This document shows, in pieces, positions 23,805 to 31,625 of a stretch of DNA of 41,746 nucleotides. The stretch comes from a bacterium (GTDB lineage: Archaea > Nanobdellota > Nanobdellia > SCGC-AAA011-G17 > GW2011-AR17). Within the stretch, counting starts at the first letter, position 1; every line of letters starts with the position of its first letter. The position numbers and the translations under genes were made by a program. Below the pieces are notes generated by a model. It was not told the origin of the DNA. It saw only the letters and a program-made list of their open reading frames with translations, and ran no database searches. Location: contig JAUYPF010000008.1 in NCBI GenBank assembly GCA_030697685.1, positions 1 to 41,746 on the forward strand, in the 5' to 3' direction.

Positions 23805-26204
23805 CTATAACCTAATTTCTAATTTTTTTCCAAAACTAATCTTCTCAGCTTTTGTAACAGCCTTTAAATCCTCAATAAATATTTCTACATCTTCTTTTTT
23901 GAAAGGAATGATGAGTTCTTTTACTGGTTCTTTTAGAGAAAGATTTTTCCCAGATTTTGCTTTTCGTACTTCAGAAATAATCTTGACAAGCTCATCCCCT
24001 AATGTTTCCAATTTTGTATCAACAAGATGAGAATCATAACTAGGCCAAGCACTTACATGAATAGATTTTTGTTTTTCTATCTGTGCGTAATGCGCATGAT
24101 AAATCTCTTCAGTAATATATGGCATAATAGGTGCAAAGAGTTTCAATATCGTGAGGAACGTTTCATAAAGTGCATACTGTCCAGACTGCCGAGCTTCTTT
24201 TCCTCTTTGATCTGAATTATACAATCGATCCTTCACAACTTCAAGATAAATATCACAGAAGGAAATCCAAAAGAACTTTTCAGTTTCTGCTTTAACCCGT
24301 GAATATTCATATTTCTCAAAATTATCTGTGCAGTCTTTCACAATAAAATTTAATTTAGAAAGAACCCACTGATCAAAACCTTCTAGTTTTTTTGGTTTTT
24401 CCTTGTAATTGTAATCTTCAAGATGGCTAAAGCTAAACTTTGCTGCATTCCAGAGTTTGGTAACAGTTTTTTGTCCTGTCAAGAGATCTTTTTCTAAATA
24501 ACGAAGATCGTCTCCAAGTTTTGATCCAGCAGCCCAGAATCGTAATGCATCTGCAGGATATTTTGCTAAAACCTCTCTAGGTTCAACAGTATTCCCCTTT
24601 GACTTATGCATTGCTTCTCCTTTTGGATCAAGAACATGCCCAGAAACAACAACGTCTTTCCATGGTATTTCATTTTGATGATATATACCTTTCACAATAG
24701 TATAGAAGGCCCAAGTCCGGATAATGTCATGAGCCTGTGGCCTCAGAGAACAAGGATACATTTTCATAGAAGTATCATGTCCCTTATCTTCGACCCAATT
24801 CAAAATAATTTGTGGACTAACACTAGATGTAGCCCAAGTATCCATAACATCTTTTTCACCTTCAAATGAATGAGAACCACAAGAACATTTTTTCTTAGGT
24901 TTGTCTGTAAGCGGATCAACAGGAAGATCTTTTTCATCAGCAACAAAGATTTTCTTACATGCAGTGCATTTCCATACTGGAAATGGAACACCAAAATGCC
25001 TTTGACGAGAAATACACCAGTCCCAACCTAAGCCTTCAACCCAATGTTCATATCGTGTCCTCATAAATTCTGGATACCAATGAATTTTTTTTCCAGCATC
25101 TAAAAATTTCTTTTTATTTTCAAGAATTTTTATAAACCACTGTGTAGAGCTAAGAAACTCAATCTCAGTACCACATCGTTCATGCACATTTACAGTATGC
25201 TTAATATTTTTCTTAGAAATGAGGAGCTTTTCTTTTTCTAAATCATGGAGAATTTCTTTTCTTGCTTCTTTTATTGTAAGCCCAGCATACTTTCCAGCAA
25301 GTGTGTTGAGCTTTCCATCTGGTGTAAAAATAATCCTTGGCTCAAGTTTTCTTTTATGTATAGCTTCGACATCATACTTGTCCCCATAAGAACAAATCAT
25401 GAGAATACCTGTACCTTTTTCAGGATTTGCTGATGGATCTGCAAAGAGAGAAACTTTATGATGAAACAAAGGGACTATAACCTGTTTTCCAACAAGTTTT
25501 GTATATCTCTTATCATCAGGATGCACATATACGCAGACAACTGCAGCTAAAAGTTCTGGTCTAGTTGTTGCAATAATAATTTTTTCCCCTTTTTCTAAAG
25601 AAAATGTAACTTCATTAAAACTAGAGTCAAATTCTTTATCTTCTAATTCTGCCTGTGCAATTGCAGTTTGACATTGTACACACCACATACTTGGAGCTGT
25701 ATGTTGATAAACAAGATTTTTTTTATACAAATCTAAGAAGGATTTTTGTGATGTTTTAATACAATGGTGATTAATAGTAGAGTAAGCTTCAGAAAAATCA
25801 CAGCTCATTCCAATAATTTTCCAATCCTGAATAAAATCTGGTTTAATTTCTTCAATAGTTTTTTCACAGAGTTCAACAAAACTATGCCTTGTCATTTTGG
25901 TAGACTTAACATTTTTTAATTTTTCAACAAGTCGTTCAGTAGGCAAACCATTATCATCTGTTCCGAAGGGATAGAAAACATTTTCTCCTTTCATTCTATG
26001 GTATCGAGCAATAAAATCTTGTTGACTATACGAGAAAGCATGTCCTATATGCATCTTTCCAGAAACAGTTGGTGGAGGGGTATCTATGGAATAAATCTTT
26101 TTCTTAGATTTAGGATCAAAACTATAAATTTTCTCCTTATCCCAATATAATCTCCATTTCTTTTCAGCTTCACTATAGGTATATTCTTGAGACGCTTCTA
26201 TCAT
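23805..26204 (-). CDS. valS: Valyl-tRNA synthetase
   Basis: The class I synthetase of 799 residues starts best at ATG 26204; a minus-strand TATA (GGCTTTTAAAGC) is centred about 26 bases upstream, giving a leaderless message. Motifs are HIGH (GKMHIGHAF) near residue 54, GTDDNGLPTERLVE, the editing (CP1) region (TTRPELLAAV), WCISRQRHFGVPFPVW and MHKSKGN near 531. A zinc-binding insert CTACKKI... KKKCSCGSH is visible. The archaeal-type length and the GDDLRY after KSKGN support ValRS over IleRS or LeuRS. The protein charges tRNA-Val in the cytoplasm and edits threonine. Confidence 0.92.
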   Translation of the reverse strand: MIEASQEYTYSEAEKKWRLYWDKEKIYSFDPKSKKKIYSIDTPPPTVSGKMHIGHAFSYSQQDFIARYHRMKGENVFYPFGTDDNGLPTERLVEKLKNVKSTKMTRHSFVELCEKTIEEIKPDFIQDWKIIGMSCDFSEAYSTINHHCIKTSQKSFLDLYKKNLVYQHTAPSMWCVQCQTAIAQAELEDKEFDSSFNEVTFSLEKGEKIIIATTRPELLAAVVCVYVHPDDKRYTKLVGKQVIVPLFHHKVSLFADPSANPEKGTGILMICSYGDKYDVEAIHKRKLEPRIIFTPDGKLNTLAGKYAGLTIKEARKEILHDLEKEKLLISKKNIKHTVNVHERCGTEIEFLSSTQWFIKILENKKKFLDAGKKIHWYPEFMRTRYEHWVEGLGWDWCISRQRHFGVPFPVWKCTACKKIFVADEKDLPVDPLTDKPKKKCSCGSHSFEGEKDVMDTWATSSVSPQIILNWVEDKGHDTSMKMYPCSLRPQAHDIIRTWAFYTIVKGIYHQNEIPWKDVVVSGHVLDPKGEAMHKSKGNTVEPREVLAKYPADALRFWAAGSKLGDDLRYLEKDLLTGQKTVTKLWNAAKFSFSHLEDYNYKEKPKKLEGFDQWVLSKLNFIVKDCTDNFEKYEYSRVKAETEKFFWISFCDIYLEVVKDRLYNSDQRGKEARQSGQYALYETFLTILKLFAPIMPYITEEIYHAHYAQIEKQKSIHVSAWPSYDSHLVDTKLETLGDELVKIISEVRKAKSGKNLSLKEPVKELIIPFKKEDVEIFIEDLKAVTKAEKISFGKKLEIRL

Positions 26205-26226
26205 TACCAATCATGAATGAGGAGTG

Positions 26227-26263
26227 CTTTAAAAGCCTTTTTGTCCTAGCAAAGCTTATATAT
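26227..26263. promoter_or_regulatory. Divergent promoters of valS and the 26287 gene
   Basis: Minus-strand GGCTTTTAAAGC (26227-26235) serves valS at the usual 26-base distance. Plus-strand CTTATATATC (26255-26263) is centred about 28 bases before ATG 26287. AAAAAAGGAG lies just before that ATG. Confidence 0.5.
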
Positions 26264-26286
26264 CTCCATAAAAAAAGGAGAAAAAT

Positions 26287-26787
26287 ATGGGCCTCAAAGC
26301 AATATTGACAAGCTTAGAAAGAGAAGGAATAACTGATATAGATTTATCAATGGGAGAAGAAAGCATTGCAAAAAGTTATCAAGTAACATTCCAGTTCTCT
26401 TTTGAAAAAGGCACTCTACACGATCCTATTAGCATTCCTCAAAATATTTCTTATCAAATAACTGAGCATGAAAGAATTCCTTATAGAAAGATTTGGGAAA
26501 ATATTTCAAAAATATGCCCTCCTCATCCATTAATATATCTTGGTCCAAATTTAACAGAGGATTATACTAAAAATATCCCCAATGCTTTACACCTAATAAG
26601 TGGCTGGCTTCTCAAAAGAAGAAAATTAGAATCTATAATAAAAGAAAGAAAACTAAATATACAAATAAATAAAATAGGAGAATATTCTTATAATCCAGAG
26701 CTTTTAGATCTCATAGAAAATATTTCTGTAGAATGCTATCCTGAGTTGTATAGGTCATATATTACAAAAGATGCAGAAGTATTCTAA
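26287..26787 (+). CDS. Unknown soluble protein
   Basis: The 166-residue protein has no membrane segment. It has an N-terminal alpha/beta region (LTSLEREGITDIDLSMGEE, VTFQFSFEKG) and a helical, basic middle part (HLISGWLLKRRKLESIIKERK). I do not recognize a family. A GGAG site sits six to seven bases before the ATG. It lies upstream of the GGDEF gene on the same strand with a 40-base gap, and may share its message. Confidence 0.55.
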   Translation: MGLKAILTSLEREGITDIDLSMGEESIAKSYQVTFQFSFEKGTLHDPISIPQNISYQITEHERIPYRKIWENISKICPPHPLIYLGPNLTEDYTKNIPNALHLISGWLLKRRKLESIIKERKLNIQINKIGEYSYNPELLDLIENISVECYPELYRSYITKDAEVF

Positions 26788-26827
26788 AGAGATAGATTTA
26801 ATAAGGATATGAACCTCCAAAAATAAA

Positions 26828-28384
26828 ATGGGAAGTCCATTAGTGAATCTCACAACAAAGCTTATTTCTTTAACAAAAAAGCAATTAGAAATAATTCAAG
26901 ATTTTGATGTTCGTTTTGAATCTTTTCAAAAGCACAATGAAATTGCAAATTTGTTTATAGAAACTGGAGAAAAGCTTATTAGAAATACAAACCAAAAGTT
27001 ATACGAACAATTTTCAGAACAAAAAAAGTTATTAGAAAAAGAAATTACATTTTCTCTTCGTTTTTTATCCCAAGAAGAAGCAGAAGAGGGGAAAGAGAGT
27101 GAACTTTTAAGTGAAGAGAAAGAAGCAGATAAAGCCGTATTACAAATTTTAGAAACAGAAAGTGCAGAACTTTGGAGAAATTTAAAACTTCTTCGTGAAG
27201 GGGAAGTTAAGTATGCTCTAGAAGAATTCTTAGAGGAGTTAGGAAGAGAAAAGGAAGAGCTTGTAAAAGAACAAAAAATAAATAATTATATTGAAACTTT
27301 ATTAAAAGGACTAGCAGCAATAATTGAAGAAGAACAGAGAGAGCTCGAGTTGGAGTTAAGTTTACTTCAGCAGAAATGTACTTTTTCTTATTCTGAATTT
27401 AACGAATTTAAGAAAGCAGAGCTTAGTACTACCCTAGAAATGTTAGATAAAAATATAAAGAATCTAGAAAATCTCTTAAAAAGAGAACAAGGAAGATTCA
27501 TTAATCCCTATAAAGTATTTACTAACCAAAAATATATTGTAACAAAAAAGATTCTTAATTTTGCAAAGAAAGGAGTTATTACAAGAGCAATGGTAAAAGA
27601 AGATTTACGATCCTTGAATCCTATACAAGCACAAGAGTATTTAGAGCAATTACTAAAACATTATGAACAATTTGAGCAAGCTTCTGTAAAATATTTTTAT
27701 CGTTTCAAACATTTTTTTTATGTGAAATCAAAAGGAATAGAAGCAAAAGAAAAAGCTTTGAATACAGCAACAGTTGCGAACTTACGAAGACAAGCAAAAT
27801 ATGATCCTTTAACACAAGTAGCAAATAGAAGACTTGCAAATGAGATACTTGCAGAAAGAATTTGGTTAGCTTTGAAGCAAGGTGGGAGAATTTCAATATT
27901 CTTAATTGATGTTGATTATTTTAAAAAAATAAATGATGAATATGGCCATCGAGCAGGGGATATTGTGCTTGTACAACTTGCATCTATATTAAATTCTTTT
28001 TTTGCACCTCCACATGATTTAGTATCTAGGTGGGGTGGCGAAGAATTTCTAGTTATTTTTGCTCCAACAACACTTCCAGAAGAAGCTGAACAGCATGCAG
28101 AGAAAATACGAGGAATTTTAGGAAAAGAAATAAAAGAGAGTATAAGTAAACATCCTGAAGAAGATATAGGAATAGCAGATTTAAAAAAGGATGTACAAAG
28201 TGGGAAAAAACTTATTACAATTAGTGGTGGAGTTGCTTCTATAGATCTAAAGCCAAAAAGATTCCCAGAAAAAGAAGATACACAAAAAATTATGGCTATG
28301 CTTACACAAGCGGCTGATGATAAATTATATGAAGCAAAAAGAAGTGGAAGAAATGCAATTCACTCTGTAAGATTAGAAGCTTAA
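26828..28384 (+). CDS. Cytosolic coiled-coil GGDEF diguanylate-cyclase-like protein
   Basis: The 518-residue protein has a long Glu/Leu/Lys-rich helical region (about 1-325) with coiled-coil heptads and a GGDEF domain (about 325-515). The cyclase motifs are intact: YDPLTQVANRRLA, the metal Asp in FLIDVDYFKKINDEYGHRAGD and the A-site RWGGEEF at about 401-407. The inhibitory I-site RxxD before it is absent (PPHD stands there), so no product feedback through that site is expected. No signal peptide, membrane helix or known sensor domain is seen. GGDEF proteins are rare in archaea. The protein would make c-di-GMP from GTP if active. Confidence 0.85.
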   Translation: MGSPLVNLTTKLISLTKKQLEIIQDFDVRFESFQKHNEIANLFIETGEKLIRNTNQKLYEQFSEQKKLLEKEITFSLRFLSQEEAEEGKESELLSEEKEADKAVLQILETESAELWRNLKLLREGEVKYALEEFLEELGREKEELVKEQKINNYIETLLKGLAAIIEEEQRELELELSLLQQKCTFSYSEFNEFKKAELSTTLEMLDKNIKNLENLLKREQGRFINPYKVFTNQKYIVTKKILNFAKKGVITRAMVKEDLRSLNPIQAQEYLEQLLKHYEQFEQASVKYFYRFKHFFYVKSKGIEAKEKALNTATVANLRRQAKYDPLTQVANRRLANEILAERIWLALKQGGRISIFLIDVDYFKKINDEYGHRAGDIVLVQLASILNSFFAPPHDLVSRWGGEEFLVIFAPTTLPEEAEQHAEKIRGILGKEIKESISKHPEEDIGIADLKKDVQSGKKLITISGGVASIDLKPKRFPEKEDTQKIMAMLTQAADDKLYEAKRSGRNAIHSVRLEA

Positions 28385-28426
28385 GAGACCAAAAAGTTTA
28401 AGTATTCTTTTTTCTTTAATTTTTAG

Positions 28427-29533
28427 ATGGTTACAGTAACACCTTGGGAAGTGAAAGGAAATATTGATTATGAAAAACTAATAAAAGAGTTTGGTCTTCA
28501 AGAATTTAAAGAATTTCCAAAGGAATGTAATACTCTTCCGTTATTTAGGAGAGGCATTATTTTTGCTCATAGAGATTTTGGAAGAATTTCTGAGGCAATA
28601 GAGAATAAGAAAAAATTTGTGGTCATGACTGGTTTAATGCCATCTGGAAAATTTCATTTTGGTCATAAGATGGTTGCAGAACAATTGGTTTTATATCAAT
28701 CATTGGGCGCAAAAATTTATTTAACTGTAGCAGATTTAGAAGCATACAATTCAAGAATACCAGATATGAAAGCTTTACAACAAACTGCGATAGAAGAATA
28801 TCTGACAAATTATTTAGCCTTGGGATTAGATTTAAAAAAATGTGATTTTTATTTTCAATCAAAAAGATCAAAAGATGGGAAAAAATCAAATGCATATTAT
28901 TCCTTAGCAAATATGTTTGCAAGGCATATTACTTTTAATGAATTCAAAGCAATTTATGGGGAAATTACTCCTGGAAAAATGACTTCAGCATTATTACAAG
29001 CTGCAGATATGCTGCATCCACAGCTTCCAGAGTTTGAAGGAAAAGCACAGCCAGTACTTGTGCCTGTAGGAGCAGATCAGGATCCACATTTGCGATTAGG
29101 GCGTGATGCATCCCAAAGAATAAAAGAATATAACTTTGTACAATTAAGTTCTACTTATCATAAATTTCTTCCTGGTCTTGGAGGAGGAAAAATGTCTTCT
29201 TCAGATCCAACATCTTATATTGCATTAAGCGATTCTCCAGAAGATGCTGCACATAAAATAAAAAAATATGCTTTTTCTGGTGGTCAAGCAACATTGGAGG
29301 AACATAGAAAAAAAGGTGGAAATCCTGATGTTGATGTTTCTTTCCAAATCTTACGATATGGTTTAGAACCAGATGATAAAAAACTTCAGAAGATATCTGA
29401 TGAATACAAATCTGGAAAATTATTAACAGGTGAACTAAAAGCAATAACTATAGAAAAAATCACATACTTCTTGAAAGAACATCAAAAGAGAAGAGAGAAA
29501 GCAAAGAAACAAGTAGACAAGTTTTTATTTTAA
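28427..29533 (+). CDS. trpS: Tryptophanyl-tRNA synthetase
   Basis: The 368-residue class I synthetase has TPWEVKGNIDYEKLIKEFG at the N-terminus, HxGH (PSGKFHFGHKM, near residue 75), GADQDPHLRL and KMSSS (GGGKMSSSDPT, near 254). This set fits archaeal/eukaryotic-type TrpRS. AGTTTAAGTA is centred about 27 bases before ATG 28427, giving a leaderless start. It lies 42 bases after the GGDEF gene and one base before the next small gene. The enzyme charges tRNA-Trp. Confidence 0.92.
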   Translation: MVTVTPWEVKGNIDYEKLIKEFGLQEFKEFPKECNTLPLFRRGIIFAHRDFGRISEAIENKKKFVVMTGLMPSGKFHFGHKMVAEQLVLYQSLGAKIYLTVADLEAYNSRIPDMKALQQTAIEEYLTNYLALGLDLKKCDFYFQSKRSKDGKKSNAYYSLANMFARHITFNEFKAIYGEITPGKMTSALLQAADMLHPQLPEFEGKAQPVLVPVGADQDPHLRLGRDASQRIKEYNFVQLSSTYHKFLPGLGGGKMSSSDPTSYIALSDSPEDAAHKIKKYAFSGGQATLEEHRKKGGNPDVDVSFQILRYGLEPDDKKLQKISDEYKSGKLLTGELKAITIEKITYFLKEHQKRREKAKKQVDKFLF

Positions 29534-29534
29534 A

Positions 29535-29885
29535 ATGGATTGGAAAACAAAAAAGAATTTAGAAAATAAGCTAGGTACTTGTGCACTTCTTTTTATTCTT
29601 GGCATAGGAGCAAATAGTTGCATATACAAGCCTATACAAGCATATATTGGCCTAACAGAATCTTTTAAAGAAGTATTTGATTTTAATAACAGAAAGATTA
29701 CAGACATTAATAATGATAGCTTTCTTTCTAAAGAAGAAGGAATAATAAGAAATAGAATTTACGAAGAGTGTAAGAGTACTTTGTATATAATAGGATTTGC
29801 ATATAGTTTTCCTACGAAAAGTTTAATTAATGAGAGTGAAAGAATTCTTGCTTGTGTAGAGGAAGAATATAAAAAGTTAAAATAA
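29535..29885 (+). CDS. Small membrane-anchored protein with an EF-hand-like loop
   Basis: The 116-residue protein has one hydrophobic segment near its start (TCALLFILGIGANSC, possibly a lipoprotein signal) and a soluble helical rest. DINNDSFLSKEE fits an EF-hand Ca2+ loop (acidic or Asn at 1, 3, 5 and Glu at 12). Two further Cys (EECK, LACVE) could pair. The ATG is one base after the trpS stop, so it is likely co-transcribed. I know no family for it. It overlaps the convergent phosphoesterase by nine bases. Confidence 0.5.
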   Translation: MDWKTKKNLENKLGTCALLFILGIGANSCIYKPIQAYIGLTESFKEVFDFNNRKITDINNDSFLSKEEGIIRNRIYEECKSTLYIIGFAYSFPTKSLINESERILACVEEEYKKLK

Positions 29886-30554
29886 TTCCTTCACTTTACC
29901 AAATGCGTAGACAGTATCAGAAACAATAAAAACTTCAAATTGATTCAAGTTCTGTTGAAGGTAAGGAGATAATCTTTCACTTCTGATAACATCTGTCCCT
30001 TCAGTAGCTAAATTACAAGAAGGCATTGCAATAAGAATAGATTTTTTATATTTCCCTTTCAAGAAGCATTTAAATTTCTCAATGCGTATTCCCTCTTTCA
30101 AACCAATGGCGCAATGTTCATGACCAATAATAATTATTTTTGCTTCTTCTTTGAGAAGAGCATCCCCATGTGCAATAAGTACATCTCCTAATTTCAAAAA
30201 AGGAAGAATTTTGATTTTCAATACAAAAGGAAGAATGGGATCATGATTTCCTTTAATCACAATAACATTTTTTCCTTCAAGTATACGAAAAAGTTCATCA
30301 GTTCCTTGCCATTCACTGGAACTCATACCAGCAAATTCATGTTTCAGGTCTCCGTTAATAACAACAGTATCTACATGATCTAGCATTTTTTTTAAACGTT
30401 CAAAGAATTCTCTTAAGTACACTCTTGGGATAAGCACGCCTTGCCTGTTTAATGCTTCTTCAAATCCAATATGAATATCACTAATAATAAGAGTTTTTTC
30501 TTTGATAAGATACAAACCTAAATCTCGAATTTTAATATTATCGTGGATAAGCAT
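29877..30554 (-). CDS. COG1407-type metallophosphoesterase (Mre11/PdeM-like)
   Basis: The 225-residue enzyme has the metal motifs in order: SDIHIGFEEAL (26-30), NGDLKHEF (67-74), KGNHDP (101-106), AHGD (128-131) and GHEH (144-147). This is the archaeal COG1407 group, whose bacterial relatives (PdeM) work in DNA damage response with an Lhr helicase. An Lhr helicase gene is about 1.1 kb away here on the same strand, which supports a repair role. Catalysis would be two-metal phosphodiester hydrolysis. ATG 30554 is leaderless from the shared TATA element centred at 30580. Confidence 0.8.
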   Translation of the reverse strand: MLIHDNIKIRDLGLYLIKEKTLIISDIHIGFEEALNRQGVLIPRVYLREFFERLKKMLDHVDTVVINGDLKHEFAGMSSSEWQGTDELFRILEGKNVIVIKGNHDPILPFVLKIKILPFLKLGDVLIAHGDALLKEEAKIIIIGHEHCAIGLKEGIRIEKFKCFLKGKYKKSILIAMPSCNLATEGTDVIRSERLSPYLQQNLNQFEVFIVSDTVYAFGKVKELF

Positions 30555-30574
30555 AGAGAAAAAAATATCTAAAA

Positions 30575-30585
30575 GTATTTAAAAG
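30575..30585. promoter_or_regulatory. Symmetric bidirectional TATA element
   Basis: GTATTTAAAAG is centred 26 bases from ATG 30606 on the plus strand and 26 bases from ATG 30554 on the minus strand. One element therefore seems to serve two divergent leaderless genes. Confidence 0.55.
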
Positions 30586-30605
30586 TCCTTTGCTTTTACA
30601 TAAAT

Positions 30606-31256
30606 ATGCCTTTAGAAGAGAAGATTCAGCATTGCATAACAAAAATAGAAGAAGTAAAACTCCTCTTAAAAATAAAAAAAGATTTTAAAGAACTTAAAGC
30701 AAGGATGTATGAGTTGCTAGCTATTTTTTCAGAAATTTATGAACAAACAAATATTGAAAATCCTAATCTTGCAAGGTTAATTGAATGGCCACTATCTCAA
30801 GAAATAAACTCTTACTTTCAGAAAGAAATTTCCCCTTTAACTGAAAAGGAAGTAAATTCTAATAAAGAAATTTATTTTCCTCTGTTTGAAGATGATCTCA
30901 TCCCAAGATTAGAGATTATGAAAAAGGCATATACAAAACTAAAAGAAGTAATATCTGAAGCAAAAATCGAAATATTTTATGATAGCAAATATATAAAAGA
31001 GAAAAAAGATTTTCCTGCACAGCAAGCCCTCATTAACAAAGTAGAAAATGAGATTATACAATATCTCAAAAAAGGAGGAAAATTAAGAAAGAATACATTA
31101 ACCATCACAGATAGAACAAATATAAAACTTCTCCATGCACACGTTCCAGCACCATTAGACGATTATAGGATACAATACCTATATGAGAAAGAAAAGAAAC
31201 AGATAACATTCTTAAGATTCGCAAGGGGAAAAGACTTAGGTTATTCCAATCATTGA
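30606..31256 (+). CDS. Unknown protein with a RelE/ParE-like C-terminal end
   Basis: The 216-residue protein is helical and charged through about residue 135. Its C-terminal 45 residues (HAHVPAPLDDYRIQYLYEKE, then KKQITFLRFARGKD) resemble the core strands of RelE/ParE toxins: a basic Arg, YRIxY and a final hydrophobic strand. A fused N-terminal helical part is not normal for RelE, so this may be another fold. No antitoxin gene is adjacent. Its promoter is the symmetric TATA at 30580. It ends seven bases inside the convergent gene at 31250. Confidence 0.45.
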   Translation: MPLEEKIQHCITKIEEVKLLLKIKKDFKELKARMYELLAIFSEIYEQTNIENPNLARLIEWPLSQEINSYFQKEISPLTEKEVNSNKEIYFPLFEDDLIPRLEIMKKAYTKLKEVISEAKIEIFYDSKYIKEKKDFPAQQALINKVENEIIQYLKKGGKLRKNTLTITDRTNIKLLHAHVPAPLDDYRIQYLYEKEKKQITFLRFARGKDLGYSNH

Positions 31257-31594
31257 GTAAAATAAGCCTTAAGCATTTCAACCAAATCAGGAACATATTC
31301 TTTGGTGTTTCTTTTGACTATAGCTATCTTGTTGGCTTCACTTCTTTCTATTTCACTAAGTTCCGGGATGGGAGTGCTTGTAAGGTTATAACTAAAAGAT
31401 TGTACAAAGAAATTGTTTGGGTAGATTTGACAAAGTTGATGGAATTTATGCCTTGCTTCAAGGGGTCTATGGGTAGAGAATATAACACTTTTCCGGCGTA
31501 TAGAAAAATTTTCTTCATTCCCAGGATAAGTCAAGCTATCTCCTTGCAAAACATAATTCTCTAGTCCAACGCGCTGAATAAGGTCTTCAAACAT
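31250..31594 (-). CDS. Unknown small soluble protein
   Basis: The 114-residue protein is mixed alpha/beta with no membrane helix (FSIRRKSVIFSTHRPLEARHKF, FFVQSFSYNLTSTPIPELSE). No family is recognized. A minus-strand TATA at 31615-31624 is centred 26 bases before ATG 31594 and sits at the 3' end of lhr, so it has its own promoter. The plus-strand ORF across it is a shadow. Confidence 0.5.
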   Translation of the reverse strand: MFEDLIQRVGLENYVLQGDSLTYPGNEENFSIRRKSVIFSTHRPLEARHKFHQLCQIYPNNFFVQSFSYNLTSTPIPELSEIERSEANKIAIVKRNTKEYVPDLVEMLKAYFTQ

Positions 31595-31614
31595 AGTATT
31601 TTTGCAAAGAAGCC

Positions 31615-31624
31615 TATTTATAAA
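31615..31624 (-). promoter_or_regulatory. TATA box for the 31594 gene
   Basis: On the minus strand the sequence reads TTTATAAATAG, 26 bases before ATG 31594, just after the lhr stop codon. Confidence 0.55.
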
Positions 31625-31625
31625 C

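Noticed and set aside
31253-31564. 103-residue plus-strand ORF
   Set aside because: Shadow of the 31250 minus-strand gene, which has a TATA box exactly 26 bases before its ATG.
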